The notes beneath the pieces were generated by a model. That model was given only the letters and a program-made list of their open reading frames with translations. It did no database searches and had not been told where the DNA came from. From Edaphochlamys debaryana (lineage: Eukaryota; Chlorophyta; Chlorophyceae; Chlamydomonadales): a stretch of DNA of 64,000 bases. This document shows, piece by piece, positions 23,801 to 36,233 of the stretch (the stretch's first letter is position 1; each line of letters starts with the position of its first letter). A program made the position numbers and the translations under genes. Where the stretch lies: contig JAEHOE010000013.1 in the NCBI GenBank assembly GCA_016858145.1, forward strand, positions 558,001 to 622,000, read 5' to 3'.

Positions 23801-26530
23801 CGCCCGCCACCACGCCCACGCCCACGCCCAGGGGGCTGGGGCTGTGCGCGTGGGCCATGCTGTGGTGGGGGCTGCCGCCGGCCTTGGAGGCCGCCGCTGC
23901 GGCCGCCGCTGCCGCCTGCTGCAGGAGCACCTGCACGTGGAGGCCGAGGGAGTGGGGCTGCGGAGAGGAGGAAAGGAAGGAGGGGGAGGCTGGGGGGCCG
24001 GGGCCCGCTTGGCTAGGGTTCTATGCCGCAAGGGCCTAGGCGCCTTCCCTGCTTCCGCAGCTCGGCCCAGTCCCGCGCGGGTGTACTCTGCGCCGCGTAA
24101 CCCGACGCCCGCCTACCCCCACACAATGTGAAACCCCCGACCTCAGAGCCCCATCGCGGCTTGAGCGGCATCGAGGCCGCGCCATGCCGCGCCACGCCAC
24201 CGTCGTGTGGCCTGTGCGCAACCCCCTGCCCCTGACGCCCTGCCCCACAGGCCCCCACCTGCTGGTGCACGGCCATCTGCAGGGAGGCGGCGTCCGCGGG
24301 CGTGGCCCCGCCCGCTCCCAGCGCCAGCGCCGCCAGGGACAGCTCGTTGAGGGGCGGCAGGGCGGCGGGGTGCGGGGGCACGCCTGCGCCCGTGCCGCTG
24401 CGGGGGCTGGAGCCGGCCGGCGGGGGCGCCTGCATCAGAGCCTCCAGCTCCTGCGGGGCGGGACCGCGGGAGCACGGGGCACGGAGCTTGAGGACGGGCC
24501 GAGCCAGGGCGGCGTCTATCGTGGCCAAACGGCTCCGGTCTCCCCTGCGATCCCCCTCTTCTCCCCGCTTGTTCCTTTCCCCACATCCCTCCATCCCTCC
24601 ATCCCTCCCCCACCCGCCCCTGCCCCCCAGGCCCCCACGTGGCCTCACCTCCGCGTTCAGGGGCACGTATCGGTCGCTCCAGGGCGACGGCCCCGGGTCG
24701 GAGCACACCGAGAAGGCCGGGCGCGCGGCGGTGGGGGTCAGCGCCAGCGCGGCAGTGGCGTCGGCGGCGCCCGCCATGGCGCCCGCCGCCACGGCCGCCG
24801 CCGCCGCGCTGCCCAGGTCGGGCAGCGCCGGCACGCCCCCCGCGCCCACGCCCTCCATCACCCCCGGGTCCACCGCGCAGCCGTCCCCCAGGAGGATGGC
24901 CGCCACCTCGGTGCGGCCCAGCAGGCTGCGGGGAGGTGGAAGGAAGACGGAGCGGAAGGGGTGTGGTCAACGGGAGGGCGAGGCAGGCAGGGCGTATCGG
25001 CGCCGGGTACCGGTACGCTAGGACCTATCGCGCCGAGCAGCAGTCGCCGTATCCGACCCACATCGAGTGGCAGCAGAGGAATGGACCTTCGTTGCGCCAC
25101 CCGACACCCGGCACAACCGGTAACAGCGCAACAGTCACCGCCCTGGCCCCGGCCCTGCCGGCGCTCACCCCATGAAGTGCCCCTCGGCCATGATGGGCAG
25201 GAAGTCGCCCCCCCGCTGCAGCAGCACGCCCCCCGCCGCCGCCACGCTGGCCTCGGGCCCCACGGTGGCGCAGGGCGGGCAGCCGCGCAGGAAGGCCCCC
25301 ACGGTGTCGGTGGTGGGGGCGTGCGAGTAGCGGCACACGCGGTCCACGGCCTGTGAAGGGAGGGAGGGGGGAGGAGGGGGAAGGAGGAAGGGTTGCGTGT
25401 GGAGCTAGGCAGAGGAAGGCGGCCTGACACTACGCTACCCACTCCGTCCAGCCCCAGGCACAGTGTCACAGCCCACACACGACACGTTCCCACTTGTTGC
25501 CAGTGAGGATTGGCACGCACCACGCTCCGTGGCACATGTGCGCACCTGTCGGTCCATGACGTGCACCTCGGTCGAGGAGGCGACCACGACGACGCAGGAC
25601 ACATTGGGGTCAGCCGACATGAGCCCGGCGGTGTGGGCGACGGTCGCCTCGGGGCCCGTCACGGCGTAGTAGGAGGAGGGCAGCTGCGCCTCCGCCACCG
25701 TTGCCGTGGGCTCCAGCGTGGCGACGCTGTTGTTGAGCATCACCTCGATGAGGGGCATGTTGGGGTTCGTGGCGACGCGGCGCGTGCTGGGTTCAGAGAG
25801 GCGGTTGGCGTCAGCGCCCGCACCGGACGTGTGCGCAGAGTCATCCTGCTGAGCGGGGAGGAGCGGGTCGGGGAAGCGATGAGCTGGGCATGAGGTGAGG
25901 GGCGGTTCAAGGCAGGTAGCTCCGGGGAGCGGGCGTTGCTTGGGATTGGGGTTGTGGAAGGGCGCTTCAATTCCTCCTTCGCCTTGGCGGTGTTCCTTCC
26001 CCTCCCCCGTCCGGCCCTCCCTTCTTTACCTCGTCATTGTAGGTGGCAATGCTCAGCCGCCGTCTGCGGCCTGCAACCGGCGTCGCCCCTGTGACGGACC
26101 CACTCGAGGGCTGGATCCCCGGGCCCTGGAGCAACGCGGCACCCAAGAAGCGCTCCGAGTTGCTCCGTCGCGGTGATGACTGTAACGCCTGCGCACATGA
26201 GGATGGCACGGATGAGGGCTCAGCTCCACTACGAGACTGATGCGGGGGTGGCGGAAGGCCGAGGACTGCAAAGGGTGGTGACGCTTCCTCTCTTTTCTGG
26301 GAGGTTGCCGCAGGGGGTTGCATCCTATCTCCCCATCTGGTGCCTCCCCACGCCCAGCGCAATGGCCTCACATCTTCGTCTGCTGCAGTAGACTTGCAAC
26401 GGAAGATGCGTCGCATCGGAGTATGCGATCGGCTTCCCGCATTCGGCGTATTATGACCACTGGCCTTGAGCGTGGTGTGCGCCATAGGGCTCGAAGGCGC
26501 AGCGAGCACGGAGACAGAACCATGCGGCAT
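20871..26530 (-). CDS. CBS-domain plus DCC (DUF393) thiol-oxidoreductase-like fusion protein
   Basis: Minus strand, 14 exons (26030-26530, 25546-25848, 25169-25350, 24649-24925, 24259-24450, 23692-23957, 23319-23540, 23017-23077, 22662-22753, 22289-22400, 21999-22079, 21617-21775, 21279-21434, 20871-20975), about 902 residues, all in phase. Residues ~190-330 form a Bateman-like CBS pair (TVAEAQLPSSYYAVTGPEAT ... GGDFLPIMAEGHFMGLLGRTEVAAIL), a module that binds adenosyl ligands. A long Ala/Gly/His-rich linker follows. Residues ~700-860 are a DCC/DUF393 domain: KYLYDGDCAVCRTF with the DGDCxxC motif (C709, C712), VAFVDIS, HAGINYKAAMETIHILSANG, VIKLLAAVDAEWAANLGALP, LLSLAYLLISKNRHHISG. DCC proteins are predicted thiol-disulfide oxidoreductases. 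The basic Ser/Thr-rich N-terminus could be an organelle transit peptide. The intron after exon 6 is GC-AG. The first exon may contain one further intron (donor GTGAGG after CKSTAADED). Confidence 0.8.
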
Positions 26531-27759
26531 GGCTAGGTTCCGTTCTAGAAGACTAGATGACCCAGCCCTGAGCTAGGGCAGGAACGCAGTATCTGCTAAG
26601 GTACTGAAGCAACGAGCTGCGTCTAGGTGTCGCCCGGCCCGGTCCACCGGAAGCCGGAAGCAAGGGACTCGGCACCTCAGCCCCAGCAAGCCATCACGTC
26701 TGAATGGTACTGGCAACGTCCAACAGAGGCACAGACGCCAGGGAGCTGCGATAGCGTCGGTTGCGTTGAAAGGAGCTCGCGTAAAAGCTCAACGGTCTGC
26801 GAGCTTGACGTTGGGCTAGCAGGTTTGTGATTAGGACAGTAGTTCTGCAAGGCTGTATTGGGTAAGTGGCTGGGTCTGGGGTCTGGGGCAGGTCGTGGAC
26901 CCGTCCCGCTCCCCATCGCACGGCACCTCAAGGTTATCCCGACACGCCAAGGCTGCCGAGTGGCTACATTAGGCCCGTGCTACTTGAAGGGGATGCAGCT
27001 AATGCGAGAGGATACCCGTGGAAGACCGTCAGCATTCAGCTGGGGATGGCGCAGGCCAATCGAAGGCTGGCGCCGCACACGAGGGCACCTGGTGCGGCCC
27101 GAGCTGAGTACAGCCGCTCAACCAAGCTTGGGGTGCACAGGGGTATCATATTGTCCGTTGAGCTGCGCCGCAGGCCCTGACCTTAGGCAGGCACCCGACG
27201 GCGCCCCTCCGCGCCCGGGCGGCGCTGAGAGGAGACGATCAGTGCCTTGATGTGATGGCCCGGTACCCTGATGTGCTACGTTATCAAGCGCTTAGTAGTC
27301 TGGTCGACGACCTAGCCGGAAGTCTACGAACCCTTTGAACTCGTCTCAACCGGCCGGGATCCCCAACACCCCCGACCCGCCCAACATCGGGGCTCGGGCC
27401 TTCGGCCTGAACCCTTGCCGGTGCCATGTTGCTGGCGCACAGAGTCGCGTCCTTTCGCCAGATGTGTTTCGTTGCCATGATGCCATCACACGTACGGTCG
27501 CACCCGCCGTACCACATTTTGTGCTGTACGGCGGGTACATGCTGGTAGGCTCGGCGGACTGCGCTTACCCCTCTCCCACTAAGGTTCCTCGTTGCTGCCC
27601 GCCTAGTTTCTGCAAGGCTGCTGCGCGCAAGCAGGATTCGCTGCAAACGGGTTTGCACAAAACGCCAATCCGCGAGAGAGCGGGCAGCTCCGCTTAGCCT
27701 GGACAAGGGCAGGGTAGTGAAGCTCTTAGTGTAGCTCGACCTTGCAGCTGCTGTGAGCT
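26531..27759. other. Divergent intergenic region
   Basis: Shared upstream region of the CBS-DCC gene (-) and the SnRK2-like kinase (+). Less GC-skewed than its surroundings; no exon chain, tRNA or repeat recognised. Confidence 0.5.
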
Positions 27760-29667
27760 ATGGAGCGATTCCAGGTGCGCTTGCGCGCCCGCCGGGCCTG
27801 CACTTCGGGCCCTCACGCGCGGGCCTCCGGCGCCTCGGCATTGAGCTTGACCCTGCGTTCTGTGGCTTGGGTCGGTATCTTGCGGTCTGCAGACGATACA
27901 GAGCTTGGGGAGCGGCAGTTTCGGCACCGTGCGCCTGGTGAAGGATGTTGCCACGGAGAAGATGTTGGCTATGAAGGTGCTCAATCGAAGGGACGCCAGC
28001 AAGTATGTGGAGGCAGAAATCGTCAACCACAGCCTGCTGCGCCATCCCCACATTGTCCACTTCCGCGAGGTGTTCCTCACGGATGAGTCGCTGTGTATCG
28101 TCATGGAGTATGCCAACGGCGGGAGCCTGTTCAACATGGTCCGCACGCAGCGCCGGCTAAAGGAGTCCATGGCGCGCTGGTTCTTCCAGCAGCTTATCCT
28201 GGCTGTGGACTACTGCCACAAGCGCGGGGTGGCCAACCGCGACATCAAGCTGGAGAACCTTCTGCTGCACCTGGAGGAGGGGCTGCCGCACCCGTTGCTG
28301 AAAATGTGCGACTTCGGGTACAGCAAGGCGGACTTCAGGTCCGCAGCCAAGAGCCAGGTCGGGACCCTCTCCTACATGGCCCCGGAGGTCATGAAGAGCT
28401 GCGGGGCGTACTACGATGCCAAGGTGGCGGACGTGTGGAGCTGTGGCGTGGTGCTCTACGTGATGCTCTACGGGTGGGGGTGGGGGAGGCCGTGGGGGGG
28501 TGAACCAAACACATACGCATGACCGGTCTCTCAGCCCGCCCCTGCAGGGGGTTACCGCTGCACCAACCCGTTGATGTTTCTTCCACACTTCGCTCATGTG
28601 CACCCTTGCGTTGCGTTCCGCTCTGCTTCGGCACGGGCGTGCGGCAGCCGCAACCATTGCATACCCACGGCTCCCCGCCTCCTTCCCCTCCACTTCCCCG
28701 CCCCTTAACTCTCAACTGCCCCTCCCCTCTCCGTCTCTCTCTCCCTGACCTACCCCCCTACCCGCACAGCATCTACCCCTTCGACAACCAGGGCGAGGAC
28801 GCGGGTTTGTCGGAGGCGCAGAAGGTGCGCAAGATGCTGGAGCGCATGGAGAACGAGGCCTACGTGCTGAACCCCAGCGTGCAGGTGAGGGGCCGGTGGG
28901 GGGGCGGTTCCGTGTGCTGGGGTCCCTGCAAAGTGCATCGGGGGCTGGGATGAAGGGAGGGCCAGCACCGGGCGCGGTTCAAAGGGCTTGCGTTTGCGGC
29001 AGGGGGCATGTGGGCTGGGTTTGTGGCGAATGAAGAGGTGGCTTTCGCGGGCGGTAGTGGGCTCTGACAGCCATGCGTGGTGGCAGCATGAAAGGGGTCG
29101 CTCTTGCATTCGGGAGACGCCACCACAGCACGGCTGAGTTCATGAAATCGCGACAGTAAGGTGCCGAGGGGCACCGAACGCCGCTGAGCGCTCCCGCCTC
29201 CCTGCCTGCCCTGTTCCCCCCCCCCCCCGCCCTCAGGTGACTGACGAGTGCATCGACATGCTCCGCGGCCTGCTCAAGCCCGCCACCGAGCAGCGCTTCA
29301 CCATTGAGCGCATCATGGAGCACCCGTGGTTTAACAAGAAGCTGCCGCCGCAGGTGGGGCGGGGGCGGGGCGGGGCGGGGCGCTAGGGGTGGCACGGGGC
29401 TGCTGGGCCGGGACCCGGAGCCTACCTGTACATTGTTGTCGGGCGTTTAACGCAGCGGTGTAGGCAGATGGTCGTGGCAGTCTCCCTTGTGTCTACCCGG
29501 TTTTAAACTCGTCCCTGCCCGCGCTTCCCCCACCTTGCCGCTCCCTCTCTCAGGCGCGCGAGATGAACCTGTACTACCTCAACCTGCCCGTGCCCCCTGA
29601 GTACCAGCGCCCCGAGCAAATTAAGTCGCTCCTTGAGGAGGCGCGTGCCGGCGGCGGCGGCCGGTAG
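27760..29667 (+). CDS. SnRK2-like serine/threonine protein kinase
   Basis: Five exons: 27760-27774, 27893-28473, 28770-28884, 29237-29353, 29554-29667; 313 residues. The first exon is only five codons (MERFQ) and joins exactly to TIQSLGSGSFGTVRLV, the glycine loop. Catalytic Lys is K33 (AMKVL), the helix-C Glu lies near 45-47, the catalytic loop is N120-R121-D122 (the usual His is Asn), and DFGYSK starts at D145, with GTLSYMAPEV, YDAKVADVWSCGVVLYVMLYG and YPFDNQ. DFGYSK, the KVADVWSCGV block and the length are typical of SnRK2, the plant osmotic-stress/ABA kinase family. The C-terminus keeps the helix after the kinase fold (PPEYQRPEQIKSLLEEAR) but ends in Gly-Gly-Gly-Gly-Arg without the acidic domain II through which land-plant members bind PP2C, as expected for an algal SnRK2. 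Probable role: nutrient or osmotic stress signalling in the cytosol or nucleus. Confidence 0.9.
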
Positions 29668-31626
29668 ACGGCCCAACGGCCGTGGGCGCGGGCGGAGGCA
29701 GAGGGTGCCAGGCGCATGCACCCGTGGCGCGGGGAGCAGAGGGCCGTGCGGGAGGGGCGGGGTGACGCGGCATGCTCGGAGGAATGCGGCAGGGGCCATC
29801 GGTTTGGGAGGGTGAGGTATATTGATCACGGGGGCCTGGCGGAGTTGAATGTAGTCTGCAGTCTACTGGGGAGAGTGACAGACTGATTGTGGTGACTCGG
29901 AGAGAGCCTTCCAACGACGCGTGGTGCCAGGGCTCGTATACGTCCTAGCAGGGCAAGTCGGACGTGAGCAAACCGGTCTGAACGGCATATTTTGGGGCGT
30001 GAAATAAGGGCTAGCGCGGCCGAGATCACGCTTGCGTAAGGAGCAGCGTCAGGCCGTCGAGCTGCTAGCAACTTGGAGGCTTGTTTGGGTGCGGAGCTTC
30101 GGTCGGGACTGCTCATCTCGTCTTGAGCGCCAATACCGCAGTATTCGGATTGTCGACGGCTTTAGATGGATGGTGAGGGACCAGTGGGTAGGGGACTGCT
30201 TCCTGGCTGCTTGGTAGGATAGCAATGGCTCGTCCTCGGCTCAGGTCGAGCGATAGTAGGCGACTCGTTTCGTGTTGGGCTGCGTTGGCTGCTCTGCTGA
30301 TCACGGCGCATGGTGCGTGGCGGCAAGTCTGGGTAGGGTTGTGGGCTTGTCGCAAGGGGGAGTGCTCCTTGGACGCTTCATGCGTGTTGTCGGTCTTGTC
30401 TGTCGGTCGGTCTCTGTCTCATCGCATACCTCGTAGCCTCGGTGGGAGGCCTGCGTGGTGAGGTGGCCAGTCTGTGGCTTGGCATGGGCGACAAGCAGAT
30501 CCAGGGGATGGCGTTAAATGATGACGGCTGAAAGCACGATGAGGCATACACGGGCGGACTGGGGCCTTAGCATCCTTGCATCCTGCCTTCCGGTCCTGGG
30601 CTTCCAGCCTTCCGGCATCGCCCGCCCCACGAGCAACAAGTAGGGAAGCGATAGGAAGCTCCTACACGGGCCATCCGGCAGAGCCCCGCTGCCCCCGCAG
30701 CCCGCACCCAACCACCACACCGCTTTCTCATCCACTCGCAAACGTGGATGATCCTGGTCTCATCGTCTCACAATTCACTGTTCCTGCATGCATCACGTCA
30801 GCCCAGGTGCGTGTCATGACTCATGACCTGTCAGGTGTGACCGCGCCGAGCGTGGACAGCACCATGCGTACCGGCCGCCCTTGCATGCCGCTTCCAACGC
30901 CCCCGGCATCGAGCCTCTCCTGCAGACCCTCAACTCCCAGTGCCCCGCATCCAAGTGGATGCCAACAGCCTCGCGCCCTCGCCTCGCTTCAAACCTCGTC
31001 TCTTGACCCGCGACAAGGGCGCATCTCAATCCCTGCACCTGATGAAGCAGCGTACCTCACCCTTCGCGTTGAAGCTGTGCGGCCATCGCCAGTACCCTAC
31101 GCATAACGCCCGGCGTCGAAGGTGAGCAGCTCTACAGTCCTCAGAACAGGAAGGCCGCTCATCAAGTCTCCGCCAACCACTCCCGCCTGCACCCTAAAGT
31201 CCAAGCATCCCTCTCGGGCCTCACGTCATACCGTCCGGCCTCCTATAATGCGGCACCGGTTGGCCGCTTCGAGCCCCACACAACCAGCCTGCAGTCCCAG
31301 CGTGGGAACCATTGCGCAATTGAACCACAGCGGTACCGTGGAAACGACAAGGGTAGTGGACACCACGTGGGCGCGCACCCGGCCATTGATCTGTCTTAGC
31401 CCTGACTGCGCGGCGGAGCCTCAGGCCCAAGCGCCAGCGCACACACCTCTCTACAACCGCAGGCACTTCCTCGCCCCCGCCCAAGCGCCGGCGCAACGCT
31501 TGCCCCCTTCCCTCGCGCAGCGCTCCCCCGAAGGACCGCCTGGTTGCCGCGCACTCTCGTGGACCCCGACCCTCCTGCTCTGCCCCCGCCTCTTCCGCCA
31601 CACACACCGGGGGCGCTGGCAGCAGG
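29668..31626. other. Intergenic region between convergent genes
   Basis: 3' flanks of the kinase (+) and the ABHD17-type hydrolase (-). I found no exon chain or domain. The left half is comparatively T-rich. Confidence 0.5.
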
Positions 31627-34251
31627 CTACCCGTCTTGGCGCCCCTGCCCCGGCGTTCCCGGTGCAGCACCCGCGGCCGCGCCCCCGGGGCCCGCCCCCG
31701 CCGCTCCACCTCCCGCGCCCCCCGCTGCCCCCGCCGGCGCCAGCTGCTGCGCCGCCACCTTGGCCAGGTAGGACTCGAGCGTGGGCAGGTAGCCGGAGCA
31801 CATCTCCAGGTCCTGGGGAGGGGTACAGTGGACGAGTTACCGGTATGATACAAGTGGCCAGCACGAGACGTGTGCAGGCAGGTGGTGTCCGTAGCCCGCG
31901 GCCCACCCCCCCACCTGGTGTCCGTAGCCCGCGGCCCACAGCGGCGTGGCCTTGTTGGGGCAGAGCTCCAGCAGGCGCTTGCCGCACGAGATGTGGATCA
32001 CCTCGTCCTCCGTGCCCTGCTCGTGGAGGGTGAGGGAAGCGGGAGCAGAGGAAGGGGGGCGGAAGCCGATGCTCGCTTAGCGCGCGATCGGGTGTGCCGT
32101 GCCCCGGCCGCGAACTGGGCCGGGCCCTGGCGACCACTCGCCCTACCCCACTGCCTGCCGCTCTCCACGCCACCCCGGGACGCCCATGGCCGGCGCCCTT
32201 GCCCTCGCCCTGGCCTCTCCGCTGCCCGCGGCCCGGCCCGCTCACGTGCATGACTAATACGGGGGAGCGGATCTTGGGCGCCAGCGTGTGGTTGGGGTAC
32301 ACGTCAGCCCAGGCCGGCCACCACTTGACGTGGGGCTTGAGCACGCGCACGCCCGACAGCAGCGGACTGTGCAGCACCACCCCCGCAAGGTCGGGCCGCT
32401 CCGAGCCCAGGTAGCAGGACGGGCCGCTGCCCACCGACTGGCCGTACAGCACCACGCGGCTGGCGGGGATGCCGTACGATTCCTGCACACAGGCGCGCAG
32501 CGCGTGGGCACGGGCGCGGGGAAGTGCGGCACGTGGGGATTGGGAAGGCTAGGAGTTGGGACGCGGTATGAGGGCACCAGCACAAGCCGTGCAATGCGGT
32601 GGGCGGCGCTGGCCGCTCAAGAGCAGGACCCGTGTCCCCGCCCTCGCCCTGGCCCTGCTGTGCTATGCATGCTGTGCGATGCGCGTTGCGTGCTGCGTGC
32701 GCACCTGCAGGCAGTCCAGCACTGCCGTGATATCGGCCAGCGTGTTGACCACAGTGGGCGTCCCCGTGCTGCGGAGAAGAGCAAATCGGGCGAGCGACGG
32801 GCGTGAGCAGCAGGCCCTGCTGCATATCGCTAGCAGCTGCACACTTGCGGCCGACCATGCCTCTGTGCCGTGACCCTAAGAGCCTCTCGGACCGCCAGGG
32901 ATGCTGCACCGTATCCGCCCAAGCAGCAGCAGCCTTAGCACTCCTCAGTCACGGGCTCACCTGCACCCGTACCCGCTGTAGTCGTACCCCATCACGTTGA
33001 CACGGAGTAGCCGGGACAGCTCCCTGCGTTAGAGGGAACGGCGCATAAAGGATGTCAGCATCTGCACGCTCGAGCCAAAGCTTTACGCTCCGTAGCCTCG
33101 CCTGGGCGACTATGTTCCAGTCTGTTGGGACGGAAATGGCCCTGGCCAGGACTGGGGCAGTGAGATGGGACCCGGGCACGACATCACTGCTTGCGTCTAA
33201 CGACCCTCGCCCTGAGCTGAGCAATCACATTTCAAAAGATGAAGCCCCACTCGGCCCAACGCTGAGCTCCGCGCCCCGGTCGGGCCCGGAACAGGGGCCT
33301 GGGCCCCAAAATCCTCTGTCACCACACAGACTCTGAGATCCCCTTGCGAGCTCGCGCCCGCATGCCATAAGCCCCAACCTCTCTGCTCGCACCTCAACCT
33401 TCCCCCCTTCCCGCTGTGCCGACAGGCCCCTCCCCACTTTCCCAGCCCCCTCGCTTCGTCTCTTCGCGCTCTGCCCTCGCTGCGCCCCCTCGCTGCGCCC
33501 CCTCCCCTGTGCCCACCGTCCCCCGACCAGCCCCCCCTCTTCCCCCCTCCCCCTGCACTCACCGACCCCCGCCTAGCCCCCCCTCTACCAACTCCCCTCG
33601 TGCCCACCGTCCCCCGACTAGCCCCCCTCTCCCCCTGTGCCCACCGGAACACGGGAAGCATGTGCCCCAGGTCCACCGCATTGCCGTGCGAGTACAGCAG
33701 CGTCAACCGCTCCTTCTGCGGCGCCCCGCCCTGCGCCGCCGAGCTGCTGGAGGAGGCGTGGCGGCTGGCGTGGCCGCCGTACCGGAAGAAGGCCGTCACG
33801 ATGTCCGTGCCGCCCCCCCCCCGCTTGAGCGGCGGCACGGGGATGACCTTGACTTTGCATTGCAGCACCTTGGGCACGTCCCTGGGTGGGGGAAGCGCAG
33901 GGCGGAAGGAGGGAACGATGAAGATGGAGATTGAGGAAGGTGTGGCTTGGGGTTGAGGCTTGGGCAAGCACGGGCCCAGCCCATGCGAAGCGTCTCCCCC
34001 CAACCCCCTGCTCTACGGAGGCAGACCCGGGCCTTGTCAGCCCGTGCAATCGAGCTGCCGCCCCCAGTAGAGCTCTCCCTCAGCCCTTGCCCAGGACCGG
34101 GCTCAAGCCTCAGCACTCACGGTGCCAAGGGGTGCAGGTATTTCTCGCCCGAGCCATCCGGGTGCTCGCGCACGGCGTAGGTGGGGGGCTGGGGCGGGAA
34201 GAAGGCCAGGCGCGAGCTGATGTTCTCCACCAGCCGGTCCCACGGACCCAT
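31627..34251 (-). CDS. ABHD17-type alpha/beta serine hydrolase
   Basis: Minus strand, seven exons (34121-34251, 33645-33881, 32961-33023, 32705-32768, 32246-32482, 31915-32016, 31627-31812), 339 residues, all junctions in phase. Family landmarks: FFPPQPPTYAV near the N-terminus, LTLLYSHGNAVDLGHMLPVF (oxyanion-hole HGN), LRVNVMGYDYSGYG, YGQSVGSGPS with nucleophile S181, VVLHSPLLSGVRVLKP, PVLVMHGTEDEVI with D248, and GYGHQDLEM with H277. Animal ABHD17 enzymes depalmitoylate membrane proteins; plant homologues of this architecture are mostly annotated only as hydrolases, so the substrate is inferred. Animal members carry an N-terminal Cys cluster for membrane attachment; this one has none in MGPWDRLVENISSRL, so membrane anchoring is doubtful. 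The tail is Ala/Gly/Pro-rich. A 24-bp duplication straddles the last donor (see separate entry). Confidence 0.88.
31883..31939. repeat. Perfect 24-bp direct duplication across a splice donor
   Basis: The 24 bases at 31883-31906 recur identically at 31916-31939, a 33-bp period. On the minus strand the upstream copy (31916-31939) is exonic and encodes the WAAGYGH stretch containing the catalytic His; the second copy lies in the intron just past the donor and stays in the same frame. Confidence 0.85.
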
Positions 34252-36233
34252 CGCAGCCGGCTGTATCGATATGCTCCGCCTCAGCTGCTGCCCAGAGGCG
34301 CGAAACTGAGCGACCCGAGCGCTTCCCAGCGATGTAGGGGGCTTTGCCAGGAGACACCAGGCGAGCGCTGCACCTACTCTAACAGTCCGGCCTGTCTAGG
34401 CAGAGGCTGATTCGGGAGCTAGCATTGCGGCAACAGAAACGGCGCATTGAGCGGCTGAAGTGCCCGCCTTGCTCGCATTGACGCTTCCTGCCCGCTATCA
34501 CTCTGGTTGGGACTTTTAGAACCAGGAACAGAGCAGGTGTGTTTGAAGAGCGTTGGGCCCGGAGAGATGTGGGAATGCGGGCTAAGGATGTTATTGCGCT
34601 GAGGTGCTCCTGGTCGTGATACAGAGAGAGGATGGGAACACAATCATGTAGCAAGTTTGCGCAGCGTGTGGCAGTGTGGGGCGTGGCGTGTGGGGCAGTA
34701 CAGCGGATCCGATGAGGGCTTAACAGGGCAAGGGGCGGGAGCAAGGGGCGGGAGCAAGGGCCACACGGTCTCAAGCCTTCCCTCCAACTGCTCCCACGTG
34801 TGCGAGAAGCAAATCAGTGCAGGGAATGGGGGGGTGCGGTCCGCGATGGGGACCGGCGTGCAACGTTCCCAGGCTACCTGGCAAGCCTCCACAGTCCGTA
34901 CATGGCGAGATTGGCGACGTGCCCATGGCGCTGTTGCCTCTCTGGCGCTGTTGCCTCCACCCTTTCCCGCGGCTGTTCATCACAGCCTATCGAAAGCGCA
35001 GCCGGGGTCGGTGCAACATGCAGCTAGCCGGGTCTGGCCCGCCAGCCGGGGCACGAGGCCTCCTGAGCCGGGGCGCCAACAGATCAGAATAACGACCGCA
35101 GATCCGTCCACAGATCATGTACCGAGCATGTCAAGGGCTGAATTGAGACAGAAGCAACGGTCCAGCAACAGCCGGCTGCCGATCTGGCCCATGCCCACTC
35201 TCCACAAACCAGGGCGTGCCCAAATCGATACCTACCTGTCAGTAACAATCACACACGACCTTGATGCCAGACATCCACTGTTGGGGCTGTCCGGGCCCTG
35301 ACGCCTGGGGAAATATGGGAACCAAGGCGTGGGCCCCTGGCACCCCAACCCCTTGGCCAATATTGTTACCACGCCGGGTTGCTACTTACGCCGGGTTCCC
35401 ACCCGCAACCGCTGTGGCACCAGCTCAACCTGACCAACCTGCAATGAAGTCGTCCCATCGGCAAGCTGGCTCGCGTCCAGGCCATCCCTGCGACAGTAAC
35501 GCTTCAGCTTGATTCCAAGATCAGGACGTACAAGGACCTCACGAGGGAGTGGGCGTCCCCGCTCACGGTCCTGGCCGGGGAGGGCAGGGGCAGCCGGGTG
35601 CCGCTGCTAGCCCCTGGCGATGAGGCCCAAGTCCACATCCAGCACCTCCTGCTTGTTCCGCGGTCAGGTAGCCCTCTCCAGACGGCCAAGGAGCGCAGCG
35701 GCCCGTCCCAGGCCGGCCCGTCCCAGGCGGGGACCAGCCCAGCTCTTGGTCTTGCCGTGGCCTCGGGACGGCAAGTTTGGGTGGAGGGCGCTGGAGCCGC
35801 AGGAGCAGGAGGCCACGTGCCCAACCCAGCTAGTGGGTCGGACTTGGTCAGCCCGCGTCTGCCTCGTCTTTGGTAAGGTTGTCTTGCGTGATGCGATGCT
35901 GTGCGGCCGGGGTGGGGCTGCGGTGGGGAAACCCCGGGCCATCGCGGATGCTGGCAGATTCGACGGTCTGCGAACAGACGTGGCACGGCCCGCATCAGCT
36001 CATGCGAGGGGAATGTGGGGCGCGGTGAGTAGTAGAGTGACTGCCAACGCAGCTGGCAGCGAGCGACGAAGGCCCGGGATGGCAGGCTCATGTGGGCCAT
36101 GGAAGCATTTCGCCAGCATACGCCCGCGCTGTCCACAGACCTTACGCTTGATACCGACACACGCTGTCTACATAAACGACCTGATCACGCGAGTCCGTTT
36201 CGCTCCACCAGACAAGCACAAAGCTCACCGACG
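34252..36233. other. Divergent intergenic region
   Basis: Upstream side of both the ABHD17-type gene (-) and the EGY-type gene (+). There is a short GGGGCGGGAGCAA tandem at about 34732-34760. No exon chain recognised. Confidence 0.5.

Noticed and set aside
36090..36233. In-frame ATG at 36090 as the start of the EGY-type protein
   Set aside because: The extension is not transit-peptide-like, while ATG 36234 opens a typical chloroplast transit peptide.
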